From Rhodopseudomonas faecalis (GTDB lineage Bacteria > Pseudomonadota > Alphaproteobacteria > Rhizobiales > Xanthobacteraceae): DNA of 64,000 nucleotides. This document shows, in pieces, positions 41,098 through 50,709 of the stretch; within the stretch, counting starts at the first letter, position 1; each line of letters opens with the position of its first letter. A model generated the notes under the pieces. It was not told where the DNA came from. It did no database searches and saw only the letters and a list, made by a program, of their open reading frames with translations. Where the stretch lies: NCBI RefSeq assembly GCF_003217325.1, contig NZ_QJTI01000014.1, positions 1-64,000 of the forward strand, given 5' to 3'. The translations under genes were made by a program, and so were the position numbers.

Positions 41098-43815
41098 TTA
41101 CGCGGCAAGACGGCGCAGCACGTAGTGCAGGATGCCGCCATTGCGGTAGTACTCCAGCTCGTCGAGCGTATCGATCCGGCACAGCAGCGGCACGCGCCGC
41201 ACCTTGCCCTCGGCCGAAGTGATTTCCGCGGTCAGCGTCTGGCGCGGCTTGAGGTCACCCTCAAGGCCGTGAATGGTCACGGTCTCATCGCCCTTCAGGC
41301 CAAGCGACTGCCAGGAGGTGCCTTCCTCGAAGGTGAGCGGCAGCACGCCCATGCCCACCAGGTTGGAGCGGTGGATACGCTCAAAGCTCTGGCAGATCAC
41401 CGCGCGCACGCCGAGCAGGCGCGTGCCCTTCGCCGCCCAGTCGCGCGACGAGCCGTTGCCATATTCGGCGCCGGCGAACACCACCAGCGGCACCTTGTCG
41501 TCCTGATACTTCATCGAAGCATCGTAGATCGACATCTGCTCGCCCTTCGGCCAATACTTGGTCAGGCCGCCTTCGGGAATATTGCCGTCGGCGCCCTTGA
41601 GCATGTGGTTCTTGATGCGGATATTGGCGAAGGTGCCGCGCATCATCACTTCATGATTGCCGCGGCGGGTGCCGTACTGATTGAAGTCGGCCGGACGCAC
41701 CTGGCGATCCGACAGATACTTGCCGGCCGGCGAAGTCAGCTTGATCGAGCCCGCCGGCGAGATGTGGTCGGTGGTGATCTTGTCGCCGAACAGCGCCAGA
41801 ATGCGCGCGTCGACCACGTCGGTGATCGGCTCGGGTTGCTGGGTCATGCCTTCGAAATAAGGCGGGTTCTGCACATAGGTGGACGCCATGTTCCACTTGT
41901 AGGTGTCGCCCGCCACGGTCTTGACTTTGCGCCAATTGGCATCGCCATTGAACACGTCGGCGTACTTCTTCTTGAAGATGCGCGCGGTGACGTACTTCTT
42001 GATGAAGGCGTTGATCTCCTTGGTGGTCGGCCAGATGTCCTTCAGATAGACCGGCTTGCCGTCGCTGCCGGTGCCGATCGGCTCCTTGGAGAGATCCTTG
42101 GTGACCGTGCCGGCCAGCGCATAGGCGACCACCAGCGGCGGCGAGGCCAGATAGTTGGCCTGCACGTCCGGCGACACGCGGCCCTCGAAGTTGCGATTAC
42201 CCGACAGCACCGCGGCGGCGATCACGCCATTGTCGTTGATCGACTTGGAGATCGGCTCCGGCAGCGGGCCGGAATTGCCGATACAGGTGGTGCAGCCGAA
42301 GCCGACCAGATTGAAGCCGACCTGATCAAGATCAGCCTGCAGCCCGGAGTTAGCAAGATATTCGGCAACCACCTGCGAGCCCGGCGCCAGCGAGGTCTTA
42401 ACCCACGGCTTGGCCTTGAGACCCTTGGCGGCGGCCTTGCGCGCCAACAGACCGGCACCGATCAGCACGCTCGGATTGGAGGTGTTGGTGCAGGAGGTGA
42501 TGGCGGCGATCACGACGTCGCCATGGCCGATGTCGAACTTCTTGCGTTCGACCGCGTAGCGCGAGCCGTCGAGCGCCTTCTTGTATTCGTTCTCCATCGC
42601 CGCGGCGAAACCCTCGGCCACCGCGGACAGCGCCACGCGGCCTTCCGGACGCTTCGGGCCGGCCAGCGACGGCTCGACCTTGGCGAGGTCCAGCGTCAGC
42701 GTTTCGGTGAACACCGGATCCTGCGAGGCGGCGGTGCGATACAGGCCCTGCGCCTTGGAGTACTTGGTCACCAGATCGACGCGCGCGGTCTTGCGGCCCG
42801 AGGTCTTCAGGTAATCGACGGTTTCCTTGTCGACCGGGAAGAAGCCGCAGGTCGCGCCGTATTCCGGCGCCATGTTGGCGATGGTCGCCTTGTCGGCCAC
42901 CGACAGATTATCGAGGCCGGGGCCGTAGAACTCCACGAACTTGCCGACCACGCCCTGCTTGCGCAGCATCTGGGTGACGGTCAGCACCAGGTCGGTGGCG
43001 GTGACGCCTTCCTTGAGCGCGCCCTTGAGCTTGAAGCCGACCACTTCCGGCAGCAGCATCGACAGCGGCTGGCCGAGCATCGCGGCTTCCGCCTCGATGC
43101 CGCCGACGCCCCAGCCGAGCACGGCGAGGCCGTTGACCATGGTGGTGTGCGAGTCAGTACCGACCAGCGAATCCGGATAGGCGACCTCGAAGGTGCCGGT
43201 CTTGCGGCCGATGGTCATCTTCTCCTTCTTGGTCCAGACGGTCTGCGCCAGGTATTCCAGATTGACCTGGTGGCAGATGCCGGTGCCGGGCGGCACCACC
43301 GAGAAGTTAGAGAACGCCTTCTGGCCCCACTTCAGGAATTCGTAGCGTTCCTTGTTCTGCTTGTATTCTTCGGCGACGTTCTTGCCGAACGCCTTGTTGT
43401 CGCCGAAGAAGTTCACGATCACCGAATGGTCGATGACGAGGTCAACCGGCACCAGCGGGTTGATCTTCTGCGGGTCGCCGCCGAGCTTCTCCATCGCGTT
43501 GCGCATCGCGGCGAGATCGACCACCGCCGGCACGCCGGTGAAGTCCTGCATCAGCACGCGCGCCGGGCGGAACGCGATCTCGTGCTCCAGCTTCTTCTTG
43601 CGCATCCACTTCGACACCGCCTGGATGTCGGCCTTGGTCACCGTGCGGCCGTCTTCGTTACGAAGCAGGTTTTCCAGCAGCACCTTCATCGAGTACGGCA
43701 GGCGGGAAATCCCTTTCAGACCGTTCTTCTCGGCGGTGGGAAGGCTGTAATACACGTAGGTCTTGCCGCCGACCGTTAAGGTCTTCCGGCATTTGAAGCT
43801 GTCGAGAGAGGTCAT
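41098..43815 (-). CDS. acnA: Aconitate hydratase A
   Basis: A 905-residue enzyme that isomerises citrate to isocitrate with a [4Fe-4S] cluster. The cluster Cys lie in [12 protein letters not shown] and [38 protein letters not shown] is the N-terminal active-site block. C-terminal domain 4 includes [16 protein letters not shown]. The length is normal for AcnA/IRP1-type. An Irr-like palindrome lies 112 bp upstream, in the region shared with ccmA. Open frames antisense to it are shadows. Confidence 0.98.
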   Translation of the reverse strand: MTSLDSFKCRKTLTVGGKTYVYYSLPTAEKNGLKGISRLPYSMKVLLENLLRNEDGRTVTKADIQAVSKWMRKKKLEHEIAFRPARVLMQDFTGVPAVVDLAAMRNAMEKLGGDPQKINPLVPVDLVIDHSVIVNFFGDNKAFGKNVAEEYKQNKERYEFLKWGQKAFSNFSVVPPGTGICHQVNLEYLAQTVWTKKEKMTIGRKTGTFEVAYPDSLVGTDSHTTMVNGLAVLGWGVGGIEAEAAMLGQPLSMLLPEVVGFKLKGALKEGVTATDLVLTVTQMLRKQGVVGKFVEFYGPGLDNLSVADKATIANMAPEYGATCGFFPVDKETVDYLKTSGRKTARVDLVTKYSKAQGLYRTAASQDPVFTETLTLDLAKVEPSLAGPKRPEGRVALSAVAEGFAAAMENEYKKALDGSRYAVERKKFDIGHGDVVIAAITSCTNTSNPSVLIGAGLLARKAAAKGLKAKPWVKTSLAPGSQVVAEYLANSGLQADLDQVGFNLVGFGCTTCIGNSGPLPEPISKSINDNGVIAAAVLSGNRNFEGRVSPDVQANYLASPPLVVAYALAGTVTKDLSKEPIGTGSDGKPVYLKDIWPTTKEINAFIKKYVTARIFKKKYADVFNGDANWRKVKTVAGDTYKWNMASTYVQNPPYFEGMTQQPEPITDVVDARILALFGDKITTDHISPAGSIKLTSPAGKYLSDRQVRPADFNQYGTRRGNHEVMMRGTFANIRIKNHMLKGADGNIPEGGLTKYWPKGEQMSIYDASMKYQDDKVPLVVFAGAEYGNGSSRDWAAKGTRLLGVRAVICQSFERIHRSNLVGMGVLPLTFEEGTSWQSLGLKGDETVTIHGLEGDLKPRQTLTAEITSAEGKVRRVPLLCRIDTLDELEYYRNGGILHYVLRRLAA

Positions 43816-43927
43816 GTGAGGCGGTCCCGATTATCGTTGCGCAACCGGCTCACAGGTCCAGGACGGCCGAAAAGGCGGGTCGAGTGGCTTGCGGGCGCCG
43901 ATTGAGTGCTGCATCAAGTGCGGGGCT

Positions 43928-43944
43928 TATAGAATCTTTCCAGA
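43928..43944. promoter_or_regulatory. Possible Irr (iron control element) box
   Basis: TATAGAA-TCT-TTCCAGA matches the rhizobial Irr consensus TTTAGAA-N3-TTCTAAA at 11 of 14 defined positions. It lies between the divergent acnA (112 bp from its start) and ccmA (82 bp). Iron control of aconitase by Irr is reported in rhizobia. The match is imperfect, so this is a suggestion. Confidence 0.4.
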
Positions 43945-44026
43945 GACATCGCCACAGCGACAATTGATCCGGGACAATGCGCAGCAGCTTTGATCCGGCA
44001 GAGGCGGCGCGGATAGGACGGCAAGG

Positions 44027-44629
44027 ATGCGGCTGGCGGGGCAGGGCTTACGATGCGTGCGGGGCGGCCGCGAAGTGTTTGCCGCGCTCGATTTTTCCGC
44101 GGAGAGCGGCGAGGCCGTGGCGGTGGTCGGCCCGAACGGCGCCGGCAAGACCTCGCTGCTGCGGCTGATCGCCGGGCTGCTGCAGCCGGCTGCGGGGACG
44201 ATCACGCTGCACGGCGGCGATGACGAAATGTCGCTGGCCGAACAGGCGCACTATCTCGGCCACCGCGATGCACTCAAGCCCGCGCTCAGCGTCGCTGAAA
44301 ATCTCGATTTCTGGCAGCGCTTTCTTGGCGGCGAACCGGCCGATGCCGCCGAGAGCCTCTCGGCAGTCGGGCTGGCGCATATCGCGCATCTGCCGGCCGC
44401 TTACCTGTCGGCCGGTCAGCGCCGGCGGCTGTCGATCGCGCGGCTGATCGCGGTGCGCCGGCCGCTGTGGCTGCTCGACGAACCGACCTCGGCGCTCGAT
44501 ACCGCCGGTCAGCAGATGTTTGCCCGGGTGGTTGCCGGCCATCTCGCAGGCGGCGGGCTGGTGATCGCCGCCACCCATCTGCCGCTCGGCATCGATACGC
44601 GCGAACTGCGCATCCGGGGGATGGTGTGA
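44027..44629 (+). CDS. ccmA: Cytochrome c maturation haem exporter ATPase CcmA
   Basis: A 200-residue ABC ATPase. Walker A is [18 protein letters not shown], and the signature is [15 protein letters not shown]. It has the CcmA-specific early Gln/Arg region and the short length of the family. With CcmB, CcmC and CcmD it releases haem-loaded CcmE in the periplasm for cytochrome c assembly. It is first gene of ccmABCDG. The ccmB start is displaced 286 bp downstream by a repeat insertion. Confidence 0.95.
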   Translation: MRLAGQGLRCVRGGREVFAALDFSAESGEAVAVVGPNGAGKTSLLRLIAGLLQPAAGTITLHGGDDEMSLAEQAHYLGHRDALKPALSVAENLDFWQRFLGGEPADAAESLSAVGLAHIAHLPAAYLSAGQRRRLSIARLIAVRRPLWLLDEPTSALDTAGQQMFARVVAGHLAGGGLVIAATHLPLGIDTRELRIRGMV

Positions 44630-44666
44630 TGGAGGACTGCTTGACTGCACTGGCTTGCCGCTGCTC

Positions 44667-44882
44667 GGCACCCCCACCCCGGCCTCCGCAGAGCTTGTGC
44701 CCGGACGGCGCGCAGCGCCGATCCGGGTGCTCGGCCAACCCTCCCCGCAAGGGGGAGGGAGATCGCAGCCGCTCTGCCCTCATCGAACTACGCCCGCGTC
44801 GCGTCGCAGCCTTCCTTGTCCCTCCCCCTTGTGGGGAGGGTGGCCCGGCGCAGCGCAGCGAAGCCGGGTCGGGTGGGGGTCC
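44667..44882. repeat. Family B composite between ccmA and ccmB
   Basis: The outer ends CACCCCCACCCCGGCC (44669 on) and GGGTCGGGTGGGGGTCC (to 44882) are inverted. The inner palindromes CCCTCCCCGCAAGGGGGAGGG and CCCTCCCCCTTGTGGGGAGGG are also inverted. Here tails face outward and palindromes inward, opposite to the DUF559 unit. No gene lies within it. Confidence 0.85.
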
Positions 44883-44915
44883 GCGCCACCAGCCTCTCAC
44901 CACAAGAGCCGCCAC

Positions 44916-45584
44916 ATGACCGCGCTGATCGCCCTTATTCGCCGCGAATTGCGCATTGCGCTGCGGGTCGGCGGCGGCGCGCTGATCGGCGTGCTGTTCT
45001 TCCTGGCCGTGGTGGTGCTGATGCCGTTCGCGATCGGCCCCGACCTGCAATTGCTGCAGCGGCTCGGCCCTGCGGTGCTGTGGCTCGGCGCGCTGCTCGC
45101 CAGCCTGTTGACGCTCGACCGGCTGTTCATGGCCGATCACGACGACGGCTCGCTCGATCTGATCGCGATGAGCCGCACCCCGCTGGAACTGGCGTGCGCC
45201 GCCAAGGCGCTGGCGCATTGGCTGGCGGCCGGCGTGCCGCTGGTGCTGGCGACCCCGGTGCTGGGGCTGCTGCTCAACCTTGACGCCGCCGCCTCGGCCG
45301 CGATCGCCGCCACGCTGCTGGTCGGCACCCCGGCGCTGACCTTCACCGGCATGATCGGCGCGGCGCTGGCGGTGACGCTGCATCGCGGCGGCCTGCTGAT
45401 GGCGGTCTTGGTGCTGCCGCTGTCGATCCCGGTGCTGATCTTCGGCGTCGCCGCCGCCAGCGCTGCGATCACCGGCCCGGTGGCCTTTGGCACCCCGTTC
45501 CAGATCCTGTGCGGGCTCAGCCTCGCCAGCCTGGTGATCGGGCCGTTTGCCGCAGCCGCTAGCCTGCGCCAAGGGCTCGATTGA
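44916..45584 (+). CDS. ccmB: Cytochrome c maturation membrane protein CcmB
   Basis: A 222-residue protein with six membrane segments, starting MTALIALIRRELRIALRVGG. It holds the CcmB landmarks FFLAVVVLMPFAIGPDLQLLQRLGPAVLWLGALLASLLTLDRLF and DGSLDLIAMSRTPLELA. It is a permease partner of CcmA. The open frame extends 87 codons upstream through the repeat, but these residues (PSPQGGG, PSPLWGG) are repeat-derived. The ATG at 44916 gives the family start. Confidence 0.95.
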   Translation: MTALIALIRRELRIALRVGGGALIGVLFFLAVVVLMPFAIGPDLQLLQRLGPAVLWLGALLASLLTLDRLFMADHDDGSLDLIAMSRTPLELACAAKALAHWLAAGVPLVLATPVLGLLLNLDAAASAAIAATLLVGTPALTFTGMIGAALAVTLHRGGLLMAVLVLPLSIPVLIFGVAAASAAITGPVAFGTPFQILCGLSLASLVIGPFAAAASLRQGLD

Positions 45585-45649
45585 ATGCGGAATTGTTAAC
45601 CACTGTTGGCGGATTGCTTGTGCCGCCGTCGCCGACTATCAGGTTGCCC

Positions 45650-46390
45650 ATGACGCTGCTCAATCTTGCCAATCCGACTAGGTTCCTGACGCTGGCCCAG
45701 CGGCTGTTGCCGTGGCTGGCCGCGCTGACCGCCATTTTGCTGGTCACCGGCCTGACGCTGGCGGCCATGGCCCCCGACGACTACCAGCAGGGCGCCACCG
45801 TCAAGATCATGTTCGTGCATGTGCCGAGCGCCTGGCTGTCGATGTTCGTCTGGGGCGTGATGAGCCTGTCGGCATTCGGCACCCTGGTATGGCGTCATCC
45901 GCTCGCCGATGTCGCGGCCAAGGCCGCGGCGCCATTCGGCGCAGCCTTCACCTTCCTGGCGCTGGTCACCGGCTCGCTGTGGGGCCGGCCGATGTGGGGC
46001 ACCTATTGGGAATGGGATGCCCGGCTGACCTCGATGCTGATCCTGTTCCTGATGTATCTCGGCCTGATCGCGCTGTGGCGCGCGGTCGAGGACCCGAGCC
46101 GCGCTGCCCGGGCTTGCGCGATTTTCACGCTGGTCGGCGCCATCAACCTGCCGATCATCAAATTCTCGGTCGATTGGTGGAACACGCTGCACCAGCCGGC
46201 CTCGGTGATCCGTTCCGGCGGGCCGACGCTCGACAAATCGTTCCTGATCCCGCTTCTGGTGATGGCGATCGGCTTTTCGCTGATGTTCATCACCCTGCAT
46301 CTGGCGGCGATGCGTAACGAAATCCTGCGGCGCCGGATCCGCTCGCTGCAATTGCTGCAGGCCAGCCAGCAGCAGCCGGGGGTGGCGTGA
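45650..46390 (+). CDS. ccmC: Haem exporter/handling protein CcmC
   Basis: A 246-residue protein with six membrane segments and the tryptophan-rich motif [13 protein letters not shown], which with flanking His residues binds haem and passes it to Ccm[18 protein letters not shown] is the first conserved His region. The ATG at 45650 ([13 protein letters not shown]) is preferred; a longer frame from 45581 overlaps ccmB. Confidence 0.96.
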   Translation: MTLLNLANPTRFLTLAQRLLPWLAALTAILLVTGLTLAAMAPDDYQQGATVKIMFVHVPSAWLSMFVWGVMSLSAFGTLVWRHPLADVAAKAAAPFGAAFTFLALVTGSLWGRPMWGTYWEWDARLTSMLILFLMYLGLIALWRAVEDPSRAARACAIFTLVGAINLPIIKFSVDWWNTLHQPASVIRSGGPTLDKSFLIPLLVMAIGFSLMFITLHLAAMRNEILRRRIRSLQLLQASQQQPGVA

Positions 46391-46572
46391 TGATCTCGCT
46401 TGGACCCTATGCCGGCTTCATCGTGTCGTCCTATGCGGTGGTCGCCGTGGTGGTGGCGCTGCTGATCTTCTGGGTGATGCTGGATTACCGTCGGCAGAAA
46501 GCACGGCTGCGCGATCTGGAGCGCGCCGGCGTGACGCGGCGCTCGCGACAGGGCGGATCGGAGGCTTCATGA
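46390..46572 (+). CDS. ccmD: Haem exporter protein CcmD
   Basis: A 60-residue small membrane protein: [41 protein letters not shown], a single membrane helix followed by a basic cytoplasmic stretch, as in CcmD. It is needed for release of holo-CcmE from the ABC complex. ATG at 46390 overlaps the ccmC TGA as ATGA. Confidence 0.92.
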   Translation: MISLGPYAGFIVSSYAVVAVVVALLIFWVMLDYRRQKARLRDLERAGVTRRSRQGGSEAS

Positions 46573-47171
46573 CCCGCCGCCCACCGCCTTCGCCCAGCGC
46601 GCGCAGCAGCCGCCGTTCGATCATGGTGATGCTGCCGCTGGTCGGCTTTGCGATGCTGTTCGCGCTGTTCTGGGTGCGGCTCGGCGGCGACCCCAGCAAA
46701 ATCCCCTCGGCGCTGATCGGCCGCCCGGCGCCGGCGACGGTGCTGCCGGCGCTGCTCGGCCTCACCCGCAATGGCGAGGCGGTGCCGGGACTCGATCCCG
46801 CCGCCTTCCTGGGCAAGGTCAGCCTGGTCAATGTCTGGGCGTCGTGGTGCGTGCCATGCCATGACGAAGCACCGCTCCTGACCGCACTCGGCCGGCAGGA
46901 TCCGCGCTTCCAGATCGTCGGCATCAACTACAAGGACACCGCCGACAATGCGCGGCGTTTCCTCGGCCGCTATGGCAATCCGTTTACCATGGTCGGGGTC
47001 GATGCCAATGGCCGCGCCGCGATCGAATGGGGCGTCTATGGCGTGCCGGAAACCTTCGTGATCGGCCGCGACGGCAAGATCGCCTACAAGCTGGTCGGCC
47101 CGATCACCCCGGAAAACCTCGAGACGGTGCTCAAGCCCGCTCTGGAGAAGGCGCTACAGGCGCCGTCCTGA
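46569..47171 (+). CDS. ccmG: Thiol:disulfide interchange protein CcmG (DsbE)
   Basis: A 200-residue membrane-anchored periplasmic thioredoxin. An N-terminal anchor ([16 protein letters not shown]) and the active site [15 protein letters not shown] are present, with [17 protein letters not shown] including the cis-Pro. It reduces apocytochrome c or CcmH before haem attachment. It overlaps ccmD by four bases. CcmE, CcmF and CcmH are not in the window. Confidence 0.96.
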   Translation: MTRRPPPSPSARSSRRSIMVMLPLVGFAMLFALFWVRLGGDPSKIPSALIGRPAPATVLPALLGLTRNGEAVPGLDPAAFLGKVSLVNVWASWCVPCHDEAPLLTALGRQDPRFQIVGINYKDTADNARRFLGRYGNPFTMVGVDANGRAAIEWGVYGVPETFVIGRDGKIAYKLVGPITPENLETVLKPALEKALQAPS

Positions 47172-47296
47172 GCCAAGCGCATTCAGCATAATTATTTTTG
47201 GCGTTTATCTGCGGTTCATTTCCGCGCCTTGGGCGCGCCATGAATCGGAGAGTTAGTAGCAGCCGTGATCAACAACGTCCTTGGAGGACAGATCCG

Positions 47297-47680
47297 ATGC
47301 GTATCACCAAGCTTGCTACTCTCGCCGCCGCCACTTTGTCGCTCGGCCTGCTGGCCGCCGCGCCCAGCTTCGCGCAGGCGCCGCAGCCGACCGAAAAATC
47401 CGACAAGATGGCGCCGCCGATCGCCACCAAAACCTCGCCCACTGCTGGCGCCAAGTCGGAGCCTGCCAAGACCGAAGCCACCAAGCACGAGCTGCTTGAT
47501 ATCAACTCGGCGAGCGCCGAACAGCTCGACGCGCTGCCCGGCATCGGCAAGGCCTATTCCGCCGCGATCATCAAGGGCCGGCCGTATAAGGGCAAGGACG
47601 AGCTGGTGCAGAAGAAGATTGTGCCTGAGAAGACCTACGACGGCATCAAGGACAAGATCATCGCCAAGCATAAGAGCTGA
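47297..47680 (+). CDS. Secreted helix-hairpin-helix (ComEA-like) protein
   Basis: A 127-residue protein with a signal peptide (MRITKLATLAAATLSLGLLAAAPSFAQ), a Lys/Pro/Ala/Thr-rich linker and a helix-hairpin-helix domain (LLDINSASAEQLDALPGIGKAYSAAIIKGRPY) like the DNA-binding part of ComEA. Periplasmic HhH proteins of this size are common in Rhizobiales and may bind DNA during uptake; no competence genes are nearby. GGAGG lies ahead of the ATG at 47297. Confidence 0.9.
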   Translation: MRITKLATLAAATLSLGLLAAAPSFAQAPQPTEKSDKMAPPIATKTSPTAGAKSEPAKTEATKHELLDINSASAEQLDALPGIGKAYSAAIIKGRPYKGKDELVQKKIVPEKTYDGIKDKIIAKHKS

Positions 47681-47688
47681 TCGGACGC

Positions 47689-47714
47689 CGGGCGGCGGCG
47701 GCCACCGCCGCCCG
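47689..47714. repeat. G+C-rich inverted repeat after the HhH gene
   Basis: A perfect 10-bp stem (CGGGCGGCGG with CCGCCGCCCG) with a 6-nt loop, 8 bp past the stop, without a T-run. Confidence 0.55.
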
Positions 47715-47826
47715 CACCGACTATCATTGAACCTCGTCTGCTGATTGGTAGCGGATCGCCGGCACCCCCGGCGGTCCGTTTCTTATAGGACCAGCGCACG
47801 GCAACTGATCTCATCAGCGGGGGCCT

Positions 47827-47870
47827 CGTCATCGAAACGTAAATGGCCGGGACGAAGCCCGGCCATGACG
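47827..47870 (-). repeat. Family A mini-repeat (44 bp)
   Basis: On the minus strand: CGTC, an intact hairpin I (ATGGCCGGG, CTTCGT, CCCGGCCAT), a short remnant TTACGTTTCGAT, then GACG. Hairpins II and III are deleted but the CGTC/GACG ends remain. It lies between convergent genes. Confidence 0.8.
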
Positions 47871-47904
47871 TGCGGAGTGGAGGATTACTATCAGGCGTGG
47901 GCGA

Positions 47905-48561
47905 TCAGCCCTTCGACGATTCCCTGGTCGCGTTCTTGAGCTCGTCCTTGGACACGTCGCCTTCGTCGGCGGCGCTTTGCTCGAGCGTCACCGGCTCGAG
48001 CTGATGGCGCTTGATGAACGGCATCTGCGTCACCGCAAAGGCCATGGTCAGCGGCACCATGCCGAACACCTTGAACGCCACCCAGAAATCAGTCGACTGC
48101 GTGCGCCACACGATCTCATTGACCACCGCCATCGCCAAAAACCACAGCGCCCAGCGCCAAGTCAGCGTGCGCCAGCCCTGCGGCGTCAGGTTGAACATCT
48201 GGTCGAACATGATGGCGATGAACGACCGGCCGAACAGCAGGCCGCCGCCAAGCACCGCGGCGAACAGCGTGTAGATGATGGTCGGCTTCATCTTGATGAA
48301 GGTTTCGTCCTGCAGCAGCAGCGTCAGCGCGCCGAACACGATCACCACCACCGCGGTGACGATGGTCATCATCGGGATATGCCGCGTCACCCAATAGGAC
48401 ACCGCGATCGCGACCAGCACCGCCACCATGAAGGCGCCGGTGGCGACGAACAGATGAAACTTGGCGTTGACGAAGAAGAACACCAGCAGCGGCCCGACCT
48501 CGGTCGCAATCTTGAACAGCGGATGCGGCCGGTTTGGTTGCAGCACGGTGTTGTTGTCCAT
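47905..48561 (-). CDS. yciB: Septation/inner-membrane protein YciB (IspZ)
   Basis: A 218-residue polytopic protein of the YciB/IspZ family with about five membrane segments, including [46 protein letters not shown] and [20 protein letters not shown]. Family members interact with envelope-elongation and division proteins. The C-terminus has an extra acidic/polar tail. The ATG at 48561 follows a T-rich stretch; a TTG one codon upstream is not needed. Confidence 0.94.
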   Translation of the reverse strand: MDNNTVLQPNRPHPLFKIATEVGPLLVFFFVNAKFHLFVATGAFMVAVLVAIAVSYWVTRHIPMMTIVTAVVVIVFGALTLLLQDETFIKMKPTIIYTLFAAVLGGGLLFGRSFIAIMFDQMFNLTPQGWRTLTWRWALWFLAMAVVNEIVWRTQSTDFWVAFKVFGMVPLTMAFAVTQMPFIKRHQLEPVTLEQSAADEGDVSKDELKNATRESSKG

Positions 48562-48570
48562 CAAAAACCC

Positions 48571-49521
48571 TCAGCTCGCGTTGTCAGTCCCGGCGATCGC
48601 TTTGGCGAAATCGGCCGCGGTGAATGGCGACAGATCTTCGACGCCCTCGCCGACCCCGATGAAATGCACCGGGATTTTGTGCTTCTCCGCCAGCGCGACC
48701 AGAATACCACCGCGCGCGGTGCCGTCGAGCTTGGTCATCACCAGGCCGGTGACGCCGGCGGTGCGTGAAAACGCCTCGACCTGCGACAGCGCGTTCTGGC
48801 CAACCGTGGCGTCGAGCACCAACAGCACCGCATGCGGCGCGCTGGCATCGACCTTGCGGATCACCCGCACGACCTTTTCCAGCTCGCTCATCAGCTCGGC
48901 GCGGTTCTGCAACCGGCCGGCGGTGTCGATCAACAGCACGTCGCGGCCCTCGGCCTTGGCCTGGGTCAGCGCGTTGAACGCCAGGCTGGCGGCGTCCGAC
49001 CCCTGGGCGCCGGCCACCACCGGGGTGCCGGTGCGCTCGCCCCACACTTTGAGCTGCTCGATCGCGGCGGCCCGGAACGTGTCGCCGGCCGCCATCATCA
49101 CCTTGCGGCCTTCGCCGGACAGCCGCGCCGCCAGCTTGCCGATGGTGGTGGTTTTGCCGGACCCATTGACGCCGACCATCAGGATCACGAACGGCTTGTG
49201 GTCACCGTCGATCACCAGCGGCTGCGCCACCGGGGCCAGGACCTTTTCGACCTCGGCGGCGACGATCGCTTTGACATCGCTCGCCGAAATCATCTTGTCA
49301 TAGCGGCCTTCGCCGACCGCCGCGGCAATGCGCGCGGACACGTCGGTGCCGAGATCGGCGCGCAGCAGCACGTCCTCGATCTCCTCGAGCATCGCTCGGT
49401 CGAGCTTGCGCTTGGAGACGAATTCGGCGAGCGCGGTGCCGATCGAGCTTGAGGTGCGCTTCAGGCCGTCGGACAGCCGACGCCACCAGCTCGGTTTTTT
49501 GGTTTCAGATGTGTCGTTCAT
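48571..49521 (-). CDS. ftsY: Signal recognition particle receptor FtsY
   Basis: A 316-residue SRP GTPase. The N domain (about 1-90) is followed by the G domain with G1 GVNGSGKTTTIGKLA, the DTFRAAA insertion-box motif, DTAGRLQNRAELM (G3), TKLDGTARGG (G4) and GVGEGVEDL (G5). It docks SRP-ribosome complexes at the membrane with Ffh, encoded at 55.8 kb. Unlike E. coli FtsY it lacks a long acidic A domain, as in many Alphaproteobacteria. It lies nine bases upstream of yciB on the same strand. Confidence 0.97.
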   Translation of the reverse strand: MNDTSETKKPSWWRRLSDGLKRTSSSIGTALAEFVSKRKLDRAMLEEIEDVLLRADLGTDVSARIAAAVGEGRYDKMISASDVKAIVAAEVEKVLAPVAQPLVIDGDHKPFVILMVGVNGSGKTTTIGKLAARLSGEGRKVMMAAGDTFRAAAIEQLKVWGERTGTPVVAGAQGSDAASLAFNALTQAKAEGRDVLLIDTAGRLQNRAELMSELEKVVRVIRKVDASAPHAVLLVLDATVGQNALSQVEAFSRTAGVTGLVMTKLDGTARGGILVALAEKHKIPVHFIGVGEGVEDLSPFTAADFAKAIAGTDNAS

Positions 49522-49549
49522 CGGGAGGCTGTGTTAGCCGTTTCGTGCC

Positions 49550-50512
49550 ATGAACGAAAGTGACATTGAGACGGCTAAGGAACTTAGCGCCGAGGAGATC
49601 CTGGCGCGGGTGCTGCACCGCGACGGCCTGATGCTGGTGATCGACAAGCCGGCCGGGTTGCCGGTGCACCGCGGCCCCAAGGGCGGACCGAACCTGGAGG
49701 CGTCGTTCGACGCGCTGCGCTTTGGCCTGCCGCGGCCGCCGGTGCTGGCGCATCGGCTCGACCGCGATACCTCGGGCTGCCTGGTGCTCGGCCGGCACCG
49801 CAAGGCCACCGCGACGCTCGGCCTGCTGTTCAAGCACAGCAAAATCGCCAAAACCTATTGGGCGGTGGTGGAGGGTGGCCCGGACGAGGACCACGGCACC
49901 ATCGACCTGCCGATCGGCAAGCGCAACGCTGAGCGCGGCTGGTGGCAAAAGATCGATCATGACGAGGGGCTGCCGTCGCTGACCAAATGGACGGTGCTGG
50001 GGCGGTACGTGCCGGAGGGCGCAGCCGCAGCCCCTGCGACAGAGCCGGAGGGGTCGGCTGCAAACAACTCCCCTCCCCCTTGCGGGCAGGGGTCGGGGGT
50101 GGGGTGCGACAGCGGCGATCTCTCCTTGGGACACCCCCCACCCCAACCCTCCCCCGCAAGGGGGGAGGGAGCGCGCGGCGCCCCTGGCAACGCCTCCGGC
50201 GAAACGGCGGTAGAGTCCAGCCAAACGGCGGCAGAGCATGCCGCGAGCAGCGGGCGGCTGACCTGGCTGGCGCTGGAGCCGATCACCGGCCGCACCCATC
50301 AATTGCGGGTGCATTGCGCGGCGATGGGCTGGCCGATCGTCGGCGACAACATCTATGGCAACGGCCCGCGGTTCGGCGAACCGACGCTGCATCTGCACGC
50401 CCGGCAGATTTCGATTCCGCTATCGCGCAACAAGCCGCCGGTGGTGGTGACCGCGCCAGTGCCGCCGCATCTGCACCAGCGCATGCGCTCCTGCGGCTGG
50501 AACGGCGAGTAG
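49550..50512 (+). CDS. RluA-family RNA pseudouridine synthase with a repeat-derived insert
   Basis: A 320-residue enzyme. Conserved parts are [18 protein letters not shown], the catalytic HRLDRDTSG with Asp71, and [31 protein letters not shown]. It isomerises specific uridines in rRNA or tRNA; the target is not assignable. About 80 residues (153-235) interrupt the domain between the TKWTVLGRY and GRLTWLALE strands. Their centre is translated from a family B composite repeat ([29 protein letters not shown]). The frame stays open, so the protein may still fold with the insert as a surface loop. Confidence 0.88.
   Translation: MNESDIETAKELSAEEILARVLHRDGLMLVIDKPAGLPVHRGPKGGPNLEASFDALRFGLPRPPVLAHRLDRDTSGCLVLGRHRKATATLGLLFKHSKIAKTYWAVVEGGPDEDHGTIDLPIGKRNAERGWWQKIDHDEGLPSLTKWTVLGRYVPEGAAAAPATEPEGSAANNSPPPCGQGSGVGCDSGDLSLGHPPPQPSPARGEGARGAPGNASGETAVESSQTAAEHAASSGRLTWLALEPITGRTHQLRVHCAAMGWPIVGDNIYGNGPRFGEPTLHLHARQISIPLSRNKPPVVVTAPVPPHLHQRMRSCGWNGE
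50069..50172. repeat. Family B composite inside the pseudouridine synthase gene
   Basis: The left unit is CCCTCCCCCTTGCGGGCAGGG plus tail GTCGGGGGTGGGGTGC. The right unit is CACCCCCCACCCCAACC plus palindrome CCCTCCCCCGCAAGGGGGG. Palindromes are outside and tails inside, as in the DUF559 unit and the 39.3-kb composite. It is read in frame without a stop. Confidence 0.9.
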
Positions 50513-50598
50513 TTAGTTCGGTTGTCGCGGCAATTAGGCCGTTACCATTGGCGCGCCACTCACACTAACATTGGCGCGTCACAACTAACGTCTCAGCA

Positions 50599-50688
50599 CG
50601 TCTTGGCCGGGCTCGTCCCGGCCATCCACGTCTTTCCTCTTGAACGATCACCTAGACGTGGATGCCAGCGGCCAGCGCGGCCATGACG
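50599..50688 (+). repeat. Family A repeat (90 bp)
   Basis: CGTC; hairpin I (TTGGCCGGG with CCCGGCCAT); hairpin II (CCACGTCTT with AGACGTGG); hairpin III drifted (ATGCCAGCG with CGCGGCCAT); GACG. It lies between the convergent pseudouridine synthase and mtaB genes. Confidence 0.88.
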
Positions 50689-50709
50689 CATGTGTGCGTG
50701 AGCGCCGAA

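Noticed and set aside
41086-43779. 897-codon frame antisense to acnA
   Set aside because: Same shadow effect; acnA is complete on the other strand.
44655-44915. Longer CcmB start
   Set aside because: The extra 87 residues are repeat translation; family members start at MTALIALIRREL.
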